DNA from: an uncultured Collinsella sp.
GTDB taxonomy: Bacteria; Actinomycetota; Coriobacteriia; Coriobacteriales; Coriobacteriaceae
NCBI GenBank assembly: GCA_900545165.1
Contig: UQYA01000001.1
Span: 1 to 64,000 of the forward strand
Length of the DNA: 64,000 nt
Reading direction: 5' to 3'
Numbering within the stretch: position 1 is the stretch's first letter; the number at the start of each line of letters is the position of its first letter. Below are positions 36,767 to 46,841 of this stretch, one piece after another. The notes beneath the pieces were generated by a model. That model did no database searches. It was given only the letters and a program-made list of their open reading frames with translations, and had not been told where the DNA came from. The translations under genes were made by a program, and so were the position numbers.

Positions 36767-39700
36767 ATGGCATTCGTCCATCTGCACAATCACACTGTTT
36801 TCTCCATGCTCGACGGCGCAACCCGTATCCAGGATATGGTCAATCGTGCCGTAGAGCTGGGCATGCCCGCCGTCGCCATTACCGACCACGGCTACATGTA
36901 TGGCGTGCCCGACCTGGCGCTGGCCTGCGACGCCGTCAACCACAACACGCCCGAGTACAAAACCTGGAGCCACGACAAGGCCTTCCTGGAAAAGGACCGC
37001 CGCGACGAGCTGGTGGAGCCCGATCCCGAGGAAAACCCGCGCGAGCATGCCCAGTATGTGAAGGACATGGCCATGTGGGACGAGAAGGGCAACATCGACG
37101 AGCTCAAGCCGCCCCTGGTCATCAAGCCCATCTTTGGCTGCGAGGTCTACTTTACGCCGGACGAGACCCTTGCTCGCGACCACAAGCCCGAGCTCTACCA
37201 CATGATCCTTCTGGCCAAGGACCAGGAGGGCTACGTCAACCTGATGCAGACGGTTTCCGAGGCCGCCGTGCAGGGCTTTTACTACAAGCCGCGCGTGACG
37301 CTCGACAACCTGCGCCGCCACGCCAAGGGCATGATCTGCACGAGCGCCTGCATCGCGGGCATCATCCCCAAGTACATCGACCGCGGTGACATGGAGGGCG
37401 CCATCAAGTGGGCCGAGACCTTCCGTGACACCTTCGAGCCCGGCGACTTCTACATCGAGATCCAGGAACACGGCATCACCACCGACAACGGCCTGACCGA
37501 CGAGCAGATGGACCGCACGCTCATCGACATCGCCAAGCAGGTGGGCGTCAAGGTCATCGCCACCAACGACTTCCACTACCTGCGTCGCGAGGACGCGCCC
37601 GTGCAGGACGTCATCATGTGCATTGGCATGAACGCCAAGGTCGACGACCCCAACCGCATGCGCATGACCGGCTCGGAGTTTTACATGAAGACCGAGGAGG
37701 AGATGCGGGCGATGTTCCCGTATTGCCCCGAGGCCTGCGACAACACGCTCGAGATCGCCGACAAGTGCTACGTTGAGCTGGACTGGGACTCCATCATCCT
37801 GCCGCGCTTCCCGTTGCTCGATCCCGGCGAGACGCACGAGAGCCAGTTCCGCCGCGAGTGCGAGAAGGGCCTGCGCCAGCACTATGGTGACGACTGGGCC
37901 ACGCGCGAGATCGGCGGCGTCAACATCAAAGAGCGCTTTGAGTACGAATACAAAGTCATCTGCGACAAGGGATTTGCCGCCTACTTCTTGATCGTTGCCG
38001 AGTACGTGCAATGGGCCAAGGACAACGGCATCGGCGTCGGCCCCGGCCGTGGCTCGGCCGCCGGCGCTATCGTCGCCTACGCCATGAACATCACCGCGTT
38101 CGACCCGCTCGAGAACGGCCTGATGTTCGAGAGGTTCCTGTCCCCGCAGCGTACCGAGATGCCCGATATCGATATGGACTTCGACGATGAGCGGCGCCTC
38201 GAGGTCGTGGAGCACGTTCGCCAGCTCTATGGCCCCGAGAAGGTCACCCACGTCATTACCTACTCGACCATTAAGGCCAAGCAGGCCATCAACGACGCCG
38301 CGCGCGTCCTGGACTACCCGGTCTACATGGGCCAGCGCCTGTCCAAGATGGTCTCGAGCGACCCCAAGGTCAAGCTCAAGCAAGTGCTCGAAAAGCAACC
38401 CGGCAAAGAGGATCTGTTTAACCCCGACTTTGCCGAGGCCTATAAAAAGGATGACGACGCCCGCCGCATCATCGACACGGCGCTCTCGATCGAGGGCCTC
38501 ACCCGTGGCGAGGGTGTGCACGCGTGCGCCGTTCTGATCTGCCGCGATCCCGTCAACGAGCATGTGCCCACCAAGCTCGATACCAAGGGCGGCGTCGAGA
38601 TTACCCAGTACGAGGGCCATACCGTTGCCGACATGGGCCTGCTCAAGATGGACTTCCTGGGCCTGCGCACGCTGACGGTTATCTCTAAGGCCAAGGCCAA
38701 CATCAAAAAGAACTTCGGCATCGACATCAAAGAGGAAGAGATTCCCTTTGACGACCCCGAGATCTTTAAGCTCATGGGCTCCGGTCACACCGCCGGCGTC
38801 TTCCAGGTCGAGTCCGCCGGCATGACGGCCACGATCAAGAACATGAAGCCCACCGAGTACAAGCATGTCGTGGCATTGATCGCCCTGTACCGCCCGGGCC
38901 CGCTGGGCGCCGGCATGGTCTCGTCCTACATCAACCGCATGAACGGCAAGGAACCGGCCGTCTCCTACGACGACCGTCTGGACGACATCCTGGGCGAAAC
39001 CTACGGCACCATGGTCTACCAGGAGCAGGTTATGCTCATCTCCGTCGAGATGTGCGGCTTCTCCAAGGGCGAATCGGACTCGCGTATCCGTAAGCCCGTG
39101 GCTAAGAAAAAGATCAAGCTGCTCACGTCGACGGTGCTCCACTGGGAGGATGGCTCGGACGAGACCACCTACGACCACTGGATGAACGGCGCCATCAAGA
39201 ACAACTACACGCGCGAGGTCGCCCAGAAGATTTGGGACGATGTTCTTGAGTTCGCGTCCTACGCCTTTAACAAGTCGCACTCCGCCGGCTACGCCATCCT
39301 GGTTATGCAGACGGCGTGGCTCAAGGCGCACTATCCGCACGAGTACATGGCGGCCGTTCTGACGTCCTATACGGGCAAGACCGACAAGATCGTTCACTAC
39401 GTCTCGGCGTGCCGCCACGACGGCATCCCCGTGCTGTCGCCAGATGTCAACGAGTCCGGTACCGAGTTCACGGCTACCAAGGAGGGCGTGCGCTTTGGTC
39501 TGGCCGGCATCCGCGGCGTGGGCACCGGCGTGGCGCAGGCGATTATCGCCGAGCGCGAGGCGGGCGGTCCGTTTAAGACGCTGCACGACTTTGTCGAGCG
39601 CGTGGACTCGAGCCAGGCCAACCGCCGTGTGATCGAATCGCTGATCAAGGCAGGCGCCTTCGACTCCACGGGGTATCCGCGTCGCCAGATGATGCACTTT

Positions 39701-40570
39701 GTGGATAAGAACAACCCTGAGAACATCATCGATGCCGCGGTAAAGCGCCAGAAGGATCGTGCGAGCGGCCAGACGTCGTTCTTCGACATGTTTGGCGACG
39801 TTGAGGGCTCGGGCTTTGAGGTGAGCGTGCCCGATCCGGACGGCCAGGAGTGGGACCGCCACCTTAAGCTGAGCCAGGAGAAGGAGGTTCTGGGCATCTA
39901 TGTCTCGGACCACCCGCTGCGCCCGTTTGAGTATGCGCTAGCCAAGGCGCGCGACTTCTCGTTCTCGCAGATCGATACCGGCTACGAGGTGCAAAACCCC
40001 ACGGGCGGTACCATCAACCAGGAGATTCCCGAGGGCAAGGCGCTGTGGTGGGCCGGTATGGTCTCGAGCGTGTCCAAGCGCGTAACCAAAAACGGCGACC
40101 CCATGGGTATTGTGCAGCTCGAGGACATGGAAGGCGAGGCCACGGTCGTGGTGTTCCCCAAGACCTACAAGGAGGCCGAGGGGTACCTGTACGGCGAGGT
40201 CGATCCCGAGACCGGCGCGCAGCTGTCCGATGCGTTTGTGCGCATTAAGGGCAAGCTCGAGCGCTCGGACCGCGGCGACCAGATCATCGCGCAGGAGATC
40301 GTGCCGCTGGAGCTCAACGAGGAGAACAACAAGCCCAAGGTGTTTGAGGTCATGGTGCCCAACAGCCGCTTTAGCCAGGGCAATATGGCGCGTCTTGCCA
40401 CGGTGCTTACCGCCAACCCGGGCGGCGACCGCGTGGAGATCTTTATCGAGCAGGTGGACGGGCGTGTGCTGCGTGCCGAGGTGCCGGCCAAGGTCAACGC
40501 ACGCTCGATTCCGCTGTTGGCAGAGGCAAAGGCCATCGTCGGCAACCAAGGCCGCGTGACGGTGATCTAG
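36767..40570 (+). CDS. dnaE: DNA polymerase III subunit alpha
   Basis: Catalytic subunit of the replicative polymerase, 1267 residues. The N-terminal PHP domain starts FVHLHNHTVFSMLDGA; PGRGSAAGAIVAY and the active-site PDIDMDFDDERR (about residue 466) are the DnaE polymerase core, with GVFQVESAGM and YRPGPLGAGMV after it. The helix-hairpin-helix part (FGLAGIRGVG) and an OB fold follow near 1080-1180. It is the DnaE rather than the PolC type, as no exonuclease domain is inserted. ATG 36767 with GGAG eight bases ahead is chosen over an in-frame start at 36701 that has no support. The helicase gene at 40609 follows closely. Confidence 0.96.
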   Translation: MAFVHLHNHTVFSMLDGATRIQDMVNRAVELGMPAVAITDHGYMYGVPDLALACDAVNHNTPEYKTWSHDKAFLEKDRRDELVEPDPEENPREHAQYVKDMAMWDEKGNIDELKPPLVIKPIFGCEVYFTPDETLARDHKPELYHMILLAKDQEGYVNLMQTVSEAAVQGFYYKPRVTLDNLRRHAKGMICTSACIAGIIPKYIDRGDMEGAIKWAETFRDTFEPGDFYIEIQEHGITTDNGLTDEQMDRTLIDIAKQVGVKVIATNDFHYLRREDAPVQDVIMCIGMNAKVDDPNRMRMTGSEFYMKTEEEMRAMFPYCPEACDNTLEIADKCYVELDWDSIILPRFPLLDPGETHESQFRRECEKGLRQHYGDDWATREIGGVNIKERFEYEYKVICDKGFAAYFLIVAEYVQWAKDNGIGVGPGRGSAAGAIVAYAMNITAFDPLENGLMFERFLSPQRTEMPDIDMDFDDERRLEVVEHVRQLYGPEKVTHVITYSTIKAKQAINDAARVLDYPVYMGQRLSKMVSSDPKVKLKQVLEKQPGKEDLFNPDFAEAYKKDDDARRIIDTALSIEGLTRGEGVHACAVLICRDPVNEHVPTKLDTKGGVEITQYEGHTVADMGLLKMDFLGLRTLTVISKAKANIKKNFGIDIKEEEIPFDDPEIFKLMGSGHTAGVFQVESAGMTATIKNMKPTEYKHVVALIALYRPGPLGAGMVSSYINRMNGKEPAVSYDDRLDDILGETYGTMVYQEQVMLISVEMCGFSKGESDSRIRKPVAKKKIKLLTSTVLHWEDGSDETTYDHWMNGAIKNNYTREVAQKIWDDVLEFASYAFNKSHSAGYAILVMQTAWLKAHYPHEYMAAVLTSYTGKTDKIVHYVSACRHDGIPVLSPDVNESGTEFTATKEGVRFGLAGIRGVGTGVAQAIIAEREAGGPFKTLHDFVERVDSSQANRRVIESLIKAGAFDSTGYPRRQMMHFVDKNNPENIIDAAVKRQKDRASGQTSFFDMFGDVEGSGFEVSVPDPDGQEWDRHLKLSQEKEVLGIYVSDHPLRPFEYALAKARDFSFSQIDTGYEVQNPTGGTINQEIPEGKALWWAGMVSSVSKRVTKNGDPMGIVQLEDMEGEATVVVFPKTYKEAEGYLYGEVDPETGAQLSDAFVRIKGKLERSDRGDQIIAQEIVPLELNEENNKPKVFEVMVPNSRFSQGNMARLATVLTANPGGDRVEIFIEQVDGRVLRAEVPAKVNARSIPLLAEAKAIVGNQGRVTVI

Positions 40571-40608
40571 GGACGGCGTTGCTGGTCCGCGCGAGATTGG
40601 AGGAAGTG

Positions 40609-43600
40609 ATGGCGCAGGGGACGTTTGTGCAGGCGCTTCGCAAAGAGGCGGCGCTGAGCGGCACCTTTATGAAGGGGCGTTCGCTCATGCTCAACGGCGC
40701 CGTGCTGTCGATCGAGGACAGCGGCTCGCGCTTCTCCAAAAACGTGACGGTTGAGGGCTCGGTGCGCGGTTCGCGCGGCGACCTGTACAAGACGCACGTG
40801 GCGCTCGACATGGACGAGCACGAGGTGATCGACTACGACTGCGATTGCCCCGCCGCCTATCGTTACCCCGGTATGTGCAAGCACGCTATTGCCACGGCTC
40901 TGGCGTATTTGGATGCCAGCGGCGCCGAGCCCGTCGAAGGTTTGCGCACGCCGGTCCGCACGTTTACGGCGCAGCCGAAACAGCCCGCGCGCACCGCGCT
41001 CAAAGCGCCGGCCGTCAATCCCAACTTTCCCTTTCCGGCGCCCGTCCCCACGAGTCCCAGCCTCATGGCGGCGCTCTCCGATCTTTCGGACGCACGCATG
41101 GATGAGCTGGCGAGCATGCGCCGCAAGCTCGCTGGCAGTGTGGATCCCGATGCCCCCAAGGCGGTGTTGGAGCCCTCGTTGGTGCCGTACTACAATCCAC
41201 TGTTTGCCGACCGCTTTAGCTGGGCGCTCGAGCTTCGCATTCGTTGTGGATCGGTCTCCTACGTGGTCAAGGATATCGACGGCATGGCCGACGCCTATGT
41301 CCGAGGCGGCACCTTCTCGTACGGCAAGAAGCTCACGTTTGTCCATACGCCCGAAGCCTTCGAGGACGTGTCGACAAAGCTGCTCAACCTTGTCGTGACG
41401 ACAGTTGCCTATCTCGATGACATCACAAGCTCGCGTTCGGCGTCGTACGACTTTGCCCGCAGCGGTTTTGTCGCCGAGCGTCAGTTGCCGCTGTCCGAGC
41501 ATAGCATCGTATATGTGCTGGACCTGTTGCGCGGTCAGACCATCTCTTTTGAGCCCGCCTGGTCGCGGGGGACGACGACGCATCGCACCTATGACGTGGC
41601 GGTTGAGATGCCTCCGGAAGGGGAGGACGAGGCTCTGTCTAAGCGCCCACCGCTCCTTGCCGCCAAAATCGCGCCGGCGGCTGGCGGCAGCTACGATCTA
41701 CGCCTGCCGGCCGATGCATACTGCTTTGCTTCGGACGACGTTGCCTATCTGGTCGACACCCGCCGTGCGCGCCGCGCCGATGTAGCGTTTGCCCAGCATG
41801 CGGCGCCGTTCCTATCGCGCTTACTGCCCTGTCGCACGCCGATCCATATCGCTGTCGACCAGGTGGGGGAGTTCTGTCGTATGGCGCTGCCCATTTTGCG
41901 CGACTACACCGACCTTACCGCGCCCGCCGTGCTCGACACCGTGGCGCCCGAGCCGAGCTTTGCCATGGCAATCGGTGTCGACGACGGGCTCGTGACCTGC
42001 AAGATTACGGTTTCCTACGGCGACTGGTCGGCAGATCTCTTTAGCCTGGGTGCTCCGGGAAGCCCCTTCGAAGAACAGCGCCCGGGCGTGCCCCCTCGCG
42101 ACGAGGTGGCGGAGTTTCGCGTTATGGACACGGCGGCCCTGTATTTCGACTTTTACGAGGGCGGCCTGGCGTTTGAGGAGCGCGACGACGAGAGCCTGTT
42201 CTGCTTGCTGACCGAGGGCCTGTCTGCCCTGTCCGAGCTGGGCGAGGTCATGCTCAGCGACCGTCTACGCCAGATCTCGGTGCGCCCTGCGCCCAAGCTT
42301 TCGGTGCGTGCCACCGTCAAGAGCAACCTGCTCGATGTTGAACTGGGCGCGAGCGGTCTTTCGGCGGCAGATCTTGCCATCTACCTCGACTCCTACAAGC
42401 GCCATCAAACGTTTGCGCGCCTTACGTCCGGCGACATCATTCGCCTGGACGAGGGCGCTCGAGCCGCGTTTGGCCTCGCCGAGGACCTGGGCGTCGATGC
42501 CGTCGACCTGCTCGACGGCGTGTCGCTTTCCGCATCGAGCACCCTGTTCGTCGATAGCATGCTCGCGCGCACGCCCGCGCTCGAGGCCGATCGCGACGCT
42601 GCGTTCCGCCGTACCGTCGAGCGTCTGGACACGCTCGGCAAGATGGACTTTACGGTGCCGGTCTCGCTCAAGGCAACGATGCGCGGCTACCAGGTCGACG
42701 GCTACCAGTGGCTTGGCTCGCTCGAACACCTGGGCCTTGGCGGCATCTTGGCCGACGATATGGGCCTGGGCAAAACGCTCCAGATGATCGCGCATATCCT
42801 GGCGCGCGTGGAGGCGGGGGACACTAAACCCACGCTTGTGGTGTGTCCCGCGTCGCTTGTGTACAACTGGACCGCCGAGCTGGAGCGCTTCGCCCCGTCG
42901 CTCGATGTGTGCGCCATTGTGGGCGCCAAGGCGCAGCGCCGCGTGCAGATCGCCGGCGTGGCCGAGCATAACGTGGTCGTGACGTCGTATGACCTTATGC
43001 GGCGCGATATCGACGAGTACGTCGAGCAGGACTTTGCCCGCGTGGTGCTCGATGAGGCCCAGTACATTAAAAACCCGCTCACCCAGGTGGCGCGCGCCGC
43101 AAAGCGCCTGCCTGCCGGCGTGCGCTTTGCCCTGACGGGCACGCCCATCGAAAACCGCCTATCCGAGCTCTGGAGCATCTTCGACTTTTTGATGCCGGGC
43201 TTACTTGGCACGCGCGAGTCGTTTGCCAAGCGCTTCGAAAGCCCAGTCGAGCACGCCGAGGGCGACAGCGCCGCCCGCCTGCAGGCACTCGTGTCGCCGT
43301 TTGTGCTGCGCCGCGTCAAGGAAGACGTGGTGGCAGACCTGCCCGAGAAGATCGAGGACACTGTCATGGCGCAGCTTGCCGGCGAGCAGCGCAAGCTTTA
43401 CCTGGCAAACCAGGACCGCATCGCCCAGCAGGTGCAGCACCGCGAGGCATCCGAGTTTAAGAAAGACAAGCTCAAGGTGCTTGCCGAGCTCACCAAGTTG
43501 CGCCAGATCTGCTGCGACCCGCGTCTGCACTACGAGGATTACAAGGCGGGGAGCGCCAAACTCGATACGTGCATGGAGCTCGTGCACGGCGCACTCGACG

Positions 43601-44073
43601 GCGGACATCGCATCCTGTTGTTCAGCCAGTTTACGGGTATGCTCGATATTATCGGTAAGCGCCTGGCCAAGGAGGACATCGCCTTCCTTAAGCTCACGGG
43701 CGCTTCGTCTAAGGAGAGCCGCGCCAAGATGGTCGCGCAGTTCCAAGCGGGCGAGGTTCCGGTCTTTTTGATTTCGCTCAAGGCGGGCGGCGTGGGCCTT
43801 AACCTGACGGCTGCCGACGTGGTCATCCACTACGACCCGTGGTGGAACGTGGCGGCGCAGGACCAAGCGACCGACCGTGCACACCGTATTGGTCAGCAAC
43901 ATACCGTGACCGTGTACAAGCTCATCGCCAAGGACACGATCGAGGAACGCATTATGCAGATGCAGGAGTCCAAACGCGACCTGGTCAACAGCGTGCTCGG
44001 CGGCGACGGCATCTCGTCGGCGCTGTTTACCCGCGAAGATGTTCTGGCGCTGCTGGGCGGCGACGGTCGCTAG
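40609..44073 (+). CDS. SNF2 family helicase with N-terminal SWIM zinc finger
   Basis: Swi2/Snf2-type DNA translocase of 1154 residues. A SWIM zinc finger lies at about 78-97 (CDCPAAYRYPGMCKH). A long middle region follows, then the ATPase core: LADDMGLGKTLQM (Walker A, about 713), VVLDEAQYIKN (DEAQ box), LTGTPIENRLSELWSI, and the C-terminal lobe with LFSQFTGM, SLKAGGVGLNLTAAD and RAHRIGQQHTVTV. ATG 40609 has GGAGG six bases ahead; a TTG ten codons upstream is unlikely. It begins 38 bases behind dnaE. Bacterial relatives such as RapA/HepA act on RNA polymerase, but SWIM-SNF2 proteins have no settled role. Confidence 0.92.
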   Translation: MAQGTFVQALRKEAALSGTFMKGRSLMLNGAVLSIEDSGSRFSKNVTVEGSVRGSRGDLYKTHVALDMDEHEVIDYDCDCPAAYRYPGMCKHAIATALAYLDASGAEPVEGLRTPVRTFTAQPKQPARTALKAPAVNPNFPFPAPVPTSPSLMAALSDLSDARMDELASMRRKLAGSVDPDAPKAVLEPSLVPYYNPLFADRFSWALELRIRCGSVSYVVKDIDGMADAYVRGGTFSYGKKLTFVHTPEAFEDVSTKLLNLVVTTVAYLDDITSSRSASYDFARSGFVAERQLPLSEHSIVYVLDLLRGQTISFEPAWSRGTTTHRTYDVAVEMPPEGEDEALSKRPPLLAAKIAPAAGGSYDLRLPADAYCFASDDVAYLVDTRRARRADVAFAQHAAPFLSRLLPCRTPIHIAVDQVGEFCRMALPILRDYTDLTAPAVLDTVAPEPSFAMAIGVDDGLVTCKITVSYGDWSADLFSLGAPGSPFEEQRPGVPPRDEVAEFRVMDTAALYFDFYEGGLAFEERDDESLFCLLTEGLSALSELGEVMLSDRLRQISVRPAPKLSVRATVKSNLLDVELGASGLSAADLAIYLDSYKRHQTFARLTSGDIIRLDEGARAAFGLAEDLGVDAVDLLDGVSLSASSTLFVDSMLARTPALEADRDAAFRRTVERLDTLGKMDFTVPVSLKATMRGYQVDGYQWLGSLEHLGLGGILADDMGLGKTLQMIAHILARVEAGDTKPTLVVCPASLVYNWTAELERFAPSLDVCAIVGAKAQRRVQIAGVAEHNVVVTSYDLMRRDIDEYVEQDFARVVLDEAQYIKNPLTQVARAAKRLPAGVRFALTGTPIENRLSELWSIFDFLMPGLLGTRESFAKRFESPVEHAEGDSAARLQALVSPFVLRRVKEDVVADLPEKIEDTVMAQLAGEQRKLYLANQDRIAQQVQHREASEFKKDKLKVLAELTKLRQICCDPRLHYEDYKAGSAKLDTCMELVHGALDGGHRILLFSQFTGMLDIIGKRLAKEDIAFLKLTGASSKESRAKMVAQFQAGEVPVFLISLKAGGVGLNLTAADVVIHYDPWWNVAAQDQATDRAHRIGQQHTVTVYKLIAKDTIEERIMQMQESKRDLVNSVLGGDGISSALFTREDVLALLGGDGR

Positions 44074-44238
44074 CCGCGCGCGGGGTGGGACTGCTGGAGT
44101 GGGCAGGACGGTCGACGCATTTTGGCCCGCCCGCTTGCCTGGTCCGTTATGTGTTCATTTGCAATGCCGTGGATGGTTTGTCTGCCTTTGGGCATAAGAA
44201 CCATCAAGAACATTGGCACATCAGCAAAGGAGAACATC

Positions 44239-44601
44239 ATGGCGAAATTCTTTAAGGACCCCGACGGCAAGCTCATCGCTGCCCTTGGCGACGACGTTGC
44301 GACCCCTGCCGGTTGCACGGAACTGACTGCAAACACTGAGGACGCGGCGCACGAGAAGCACGTGCCTGTTGTCGAGACCGAGCGTGACGGTCACGTGATT
44401 CGCGCACGCGTTGGCTCGGTCGAGCACCCCAGCCTGCCCGAGCACTACATTGAGTGGATCGCCCTTGAGGCCGAGGGCCGCTTAGAGGTTCATTACCTTG
44501 AACCCGGCATGAAACCCGCGACGTTTTTCGCGGGCGGCTCCAAGACCGGTACCGTCTATGCCTACTGCAACCTGCACGGGCTGTGGTCCGCGACATTCTA
44601 G
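44239..44601 (+). CDS. Desulfoferrodoxin / superoxide reductase, one-iron form
   Basis: Non-haem iron protein of 120 residues that reduces superoxide to peroxide without making oxygen, suited to anaerobes. Iron ligands of the catalytic domain are visible: EKHVPVVE, VEHPSLPEHYIEWI and YCNLHGLW, which give four His and one Cys. The N-terminal desulforedoxin module with four Cys is absent; the first 35 residues have a single Cys, so it has only the catalytic centre. AAAGGAG lies seven bases before ATG 44239. A hairpin terminator follows. Confidence 0.94.
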   Translation: MAKFFKDPDGKLIAALGDDVATPAGCTELTANTEDAAHEKHVPVVETERDGHVIRARVGSVEHPSLPEHYIEWIALEAEGRLEVHYLEPGMKPATFFAGGSKTGTVYAYCNLHGLWSATF

Positions 44602-44646
44602 GAGCGCGCCCCCGCTCGGGGTATCATAGCTAGCATATGCACATGC

Positions 44647-44680
44647 AAGCGCCGACTGCATTATGCGGCCGGCGCTTTTA
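44647..44680 (+). terminator. Rho-independent terminator after the desulfoferrodoxin gene
   Basis: AAGCGCCG pairs with CGGCGCTT, with a possible inner GCAT stem, followed by TTTTA. Confidence 0.8.
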
Positions 44681-44718
44681 CTACGATTTCGATGGTTTAC
44701 GACGGAAAGGGCTGGGCC

Positions 44719-46704
44719 ATGAAGCTCGCGCTTGCACAGATCGATATGCGCCTGGGTGATATTGAGGGCATTTGCGGCCGCATCGAGGACCAGGCTCGTC
44801 TGGCCCACGAGCGCGGGGCGCGCGTGCTGTGCGTTCCGGCTCCGCTCTTTATGGGCGCCATGCCCGGTGGCCTGGTGGGCGCTGCCGACTTTGAGCACGA
44901 CGTGCTTGCCGGTTTGACTGGTGTCGCCGAGCGTATCCAGGAGCTTGACATGATCTGCATCGTGCCCGCGGCGGTTTCGTTTGAGGGCCAGCCGCTGCTC
45001 GACTACATGATGCTCAAGGACGGTCATGTGGTGCCGGCGCGTTCGAGCATTGCCCTGCAGCGTGGCGAGAACAACGACACACGTTGGGCGCCGCCGGTGT
45101 TCGACGTGGACGGCGTGCGCATCGCCGTGATTTTTGACTTGGACCGCGAACTCGAGATGCTGCCGACCGGTGTTGACCTCATTGCGTATTTCCAATTCAA
45201 CGCGTTTGACATGACCGACCGCGAGACTGCCGCCATTGCTGCCGTTCGCAGCGGCGCCTACCGCAAGATCGCATCCAAGCGCAGCGTGTGGTTTGCCTGC
45301 ATGGCGCCGGTCGGTGCCTATGACGAGTCGGTGTATACTGGCGGTTCGTTTGTGCTCGACGACTGCGGTCGCGTGGTGGCCCAGGCGCCGTGCTTTGAGG
45401 AGAGCCTGCTGGTTCAGGAGATTCAGCGCGGCGTGATGCTCGATGCCCTGGAGGATCACGAACTGCCCGAGTTCCGTTCCGAGGAGTGGCTGTGGCAGGC
45501 GCTGGTGCTCGCCGTGCGCGACAACGCCCGAGCCCACGGTGCGTCGCGTGCTGTGGTGGCACTCGAGGGTGACTTGCCGTCGTCCCTGCTGGCGGCGCTG
45601 GCCGTCGACGCTCTGGGCCCGCGCAATGTGATTGGCCTGGTGCTGGGGCGCAACCGTATCTTTACGCCGGCGCAGGAAGAAGCCGAGGCTGCCCGCTGTG
45701 CCGCCGTCCGCGCCATCGCCGAGCGTCTGCACATTCGCACCGTCGAGCGCGATGCACCGGATGCGGCGCGCGTGCTCGATCGCGACGTGTCGGCGGGCGA
45801 TGCCGAGCGCCTGCGCTCGCGCACGCTGGGCCTCATGCTGGAGGATACGGCGCTCGAGCTGGGTGCGATGGCGCTGAGCCCGCTGTCCAAAACCGAGTAC
45901 GCGCTGGCGGCGCCGGCGCTTTGCGGCGGCTACCAGGGCGACTTTGCGCCCTTTGGCGATGTGTACCTGTCGACGCTTGAGTTTGTGGCGCGTGTGCGCA
46001 ACCGCACGTCTGCCGTGGTGCCCCAAGAGCTCGTGACGCTCAACGCAGTGGAAGATTGTATGGAGCGCGTGCTGGCGCAGGCGCTCTCGACGCTCGACGG
46101 CCCGGTTGATATGCTCGACCGCGCGGCACAGCTGCTCGGCGGGCTTGAGCCGGGTGAGGTCGATGGCGCGCTCGAGGCGCACGTGGACCGCAATCGATCT
46201 TTCGACGACATCCCAATGGCCGCCGGCAAGCCCGAGGCTTGCTCGCTGCTGCTGATGCTCGTTCGACAGGGTGAGGCTTCCCGTCGCATGCTGCCGACGA
46301 CGCCGATCGTCTCGGCCCGTTCGTTTGCCGAGCGTGCCTGGCCGTATATGCTCGCGTGGTCCGACCTGGGGCTTAACGGCAAGGAGCGTATGACGGTCGA
46401 TTCGCTGGCGCGCGCCGAGGTGCGCCGCTTTGCCGACGAGGATACGAGCGAGCGCGTGCGAAACGAGATGATGGGCGTGCTGGGCGAGCTACTGGGTATT
46501 TCGCCCGAGCAAATGGAGGAGCTGCGCTCTGAGGACGGTCAGCGTCGTTTGCACGAGGGAATGAAAAAGTTCGAGGGCGAAGTTCAGGACGCCATCGATA
46601 AGATGATGGGCGGTCAGGGCGGCTCGCAGGGTGGGCCCCAGAGCGGACCGATGTCGCACCCGCCAGTGGATCCGAGGCAGTTCCCCTTTTTCTCGCAGAA
46701 CTAA
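44719..46704 (+). CDS. NAD+ synthetase-like protein with all catalytic motifs degenerate
   Basis: The 661 residues have the plan of glutamine-dependent NAD synthetase: a nitrilase-like amidase domain (MKLALAQIDMRLGDIEG at the start) followed by a NadE-like domain (ALAVDALGPRNVIGLVLG; SPLSKTEYAL; GDFAPFGDVY). The key residues are gone. The glutaminase Glu in FPELxLTGY is replaced (VPAPLFMGA), the Cys of ICEDLW is replaced (VIFDLDRE), the Lys loop is not recognisable, and the ATP loop SGGIDS reads EGDLPSS (about residue 283). The frame is intact, with normal length and codon use, so it is a maintained pseudoenzyme rather than a decayed gene. It has an extra Gly/Pro-rich tail ending FPFFSQN. GGAAAGGG precedes ATG 44719. 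A working NadE would have to lie elsewhere. Confidence 0.85.
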   Translation: MKLALAQIDMRLGDIEGICGRIEDQARLAHERGARVLCVPAPLFMGAMPGGLVGAADFEHDVLAGLTGVAERIQELDMICIVPAAVSFEGQPLLDYMMLKDGHVVPARSSIALQRGENNDTRWAPPVFDVDGVRIAVIFDLDRELEMLPTGVDLIAYFQFNAFDMTDRETAAIAAVRSGAYRKIASKRSVWFACMAPVGAYDESVYTGGSFVLDDCGRVVAQAPCFEESLLVQEIQRGVMLDALEDHELPEFRSEEWLWQALVLAVRDNARAHGASRAVVALEGDLPSSLLAALAVDALGPRNVIGLVLGRNRIFTPAQEEAEAARCAAVRAIAERLHIRTVERDAPDAARVLDRDVSAGDAERLRSRTLGLMLEDTALELGAMALSPLSKTEYALAAPALCGGYQGDFAPFGDVYLSTLEFVARVRNRTSAVVPQELVTLNAVEDCMERVLAQALSTLDGPVDMLDRAAQLLGGLEPGEVDGALEAHVDRNRSFDDIPMAAGKPEACSLLLMLVRQGEASRRMLPTTPIVSARSFAERAWPYMLAWSDLGLNGKERMTVDSLARAEVRRFADEDTSERVRNEMMGVLGELLGISPEQMEELRSEDGQRRLHEGMKKFEGEVQDAIDKMMGGQGGSQGGPQSGPMSHPPVDPRQFPFFSQN

Positions 46705-46773
46705 TTATGGGATAGGATTCGCTCTCAACCCCGATACTTCAACTAAGCATCTTGGCCCCATTGTGTTATTCTA

Positions 46774-46785
46774 GAACAGACGTTC
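46774..46785. promoter_or_regulatory. LexA/SOS box upstream of ruvCAB
   Basis: GAACAGACGTTC fits the Gram-positive and actinobacterial SOS consensus GAAC-N4-GTTC exactly. It lies two bases behind a TATTCT hexamer (46767-46772, possible -10) and 57 bases ahead of ruvC. Confidence 0.8.
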
Positions 46786-46841
46786 GTGAATGATGCGCGG
46801 GGCCTTGTCTTGCGCTGTGCTTGTGGCGAGGGGAGGTTGGC

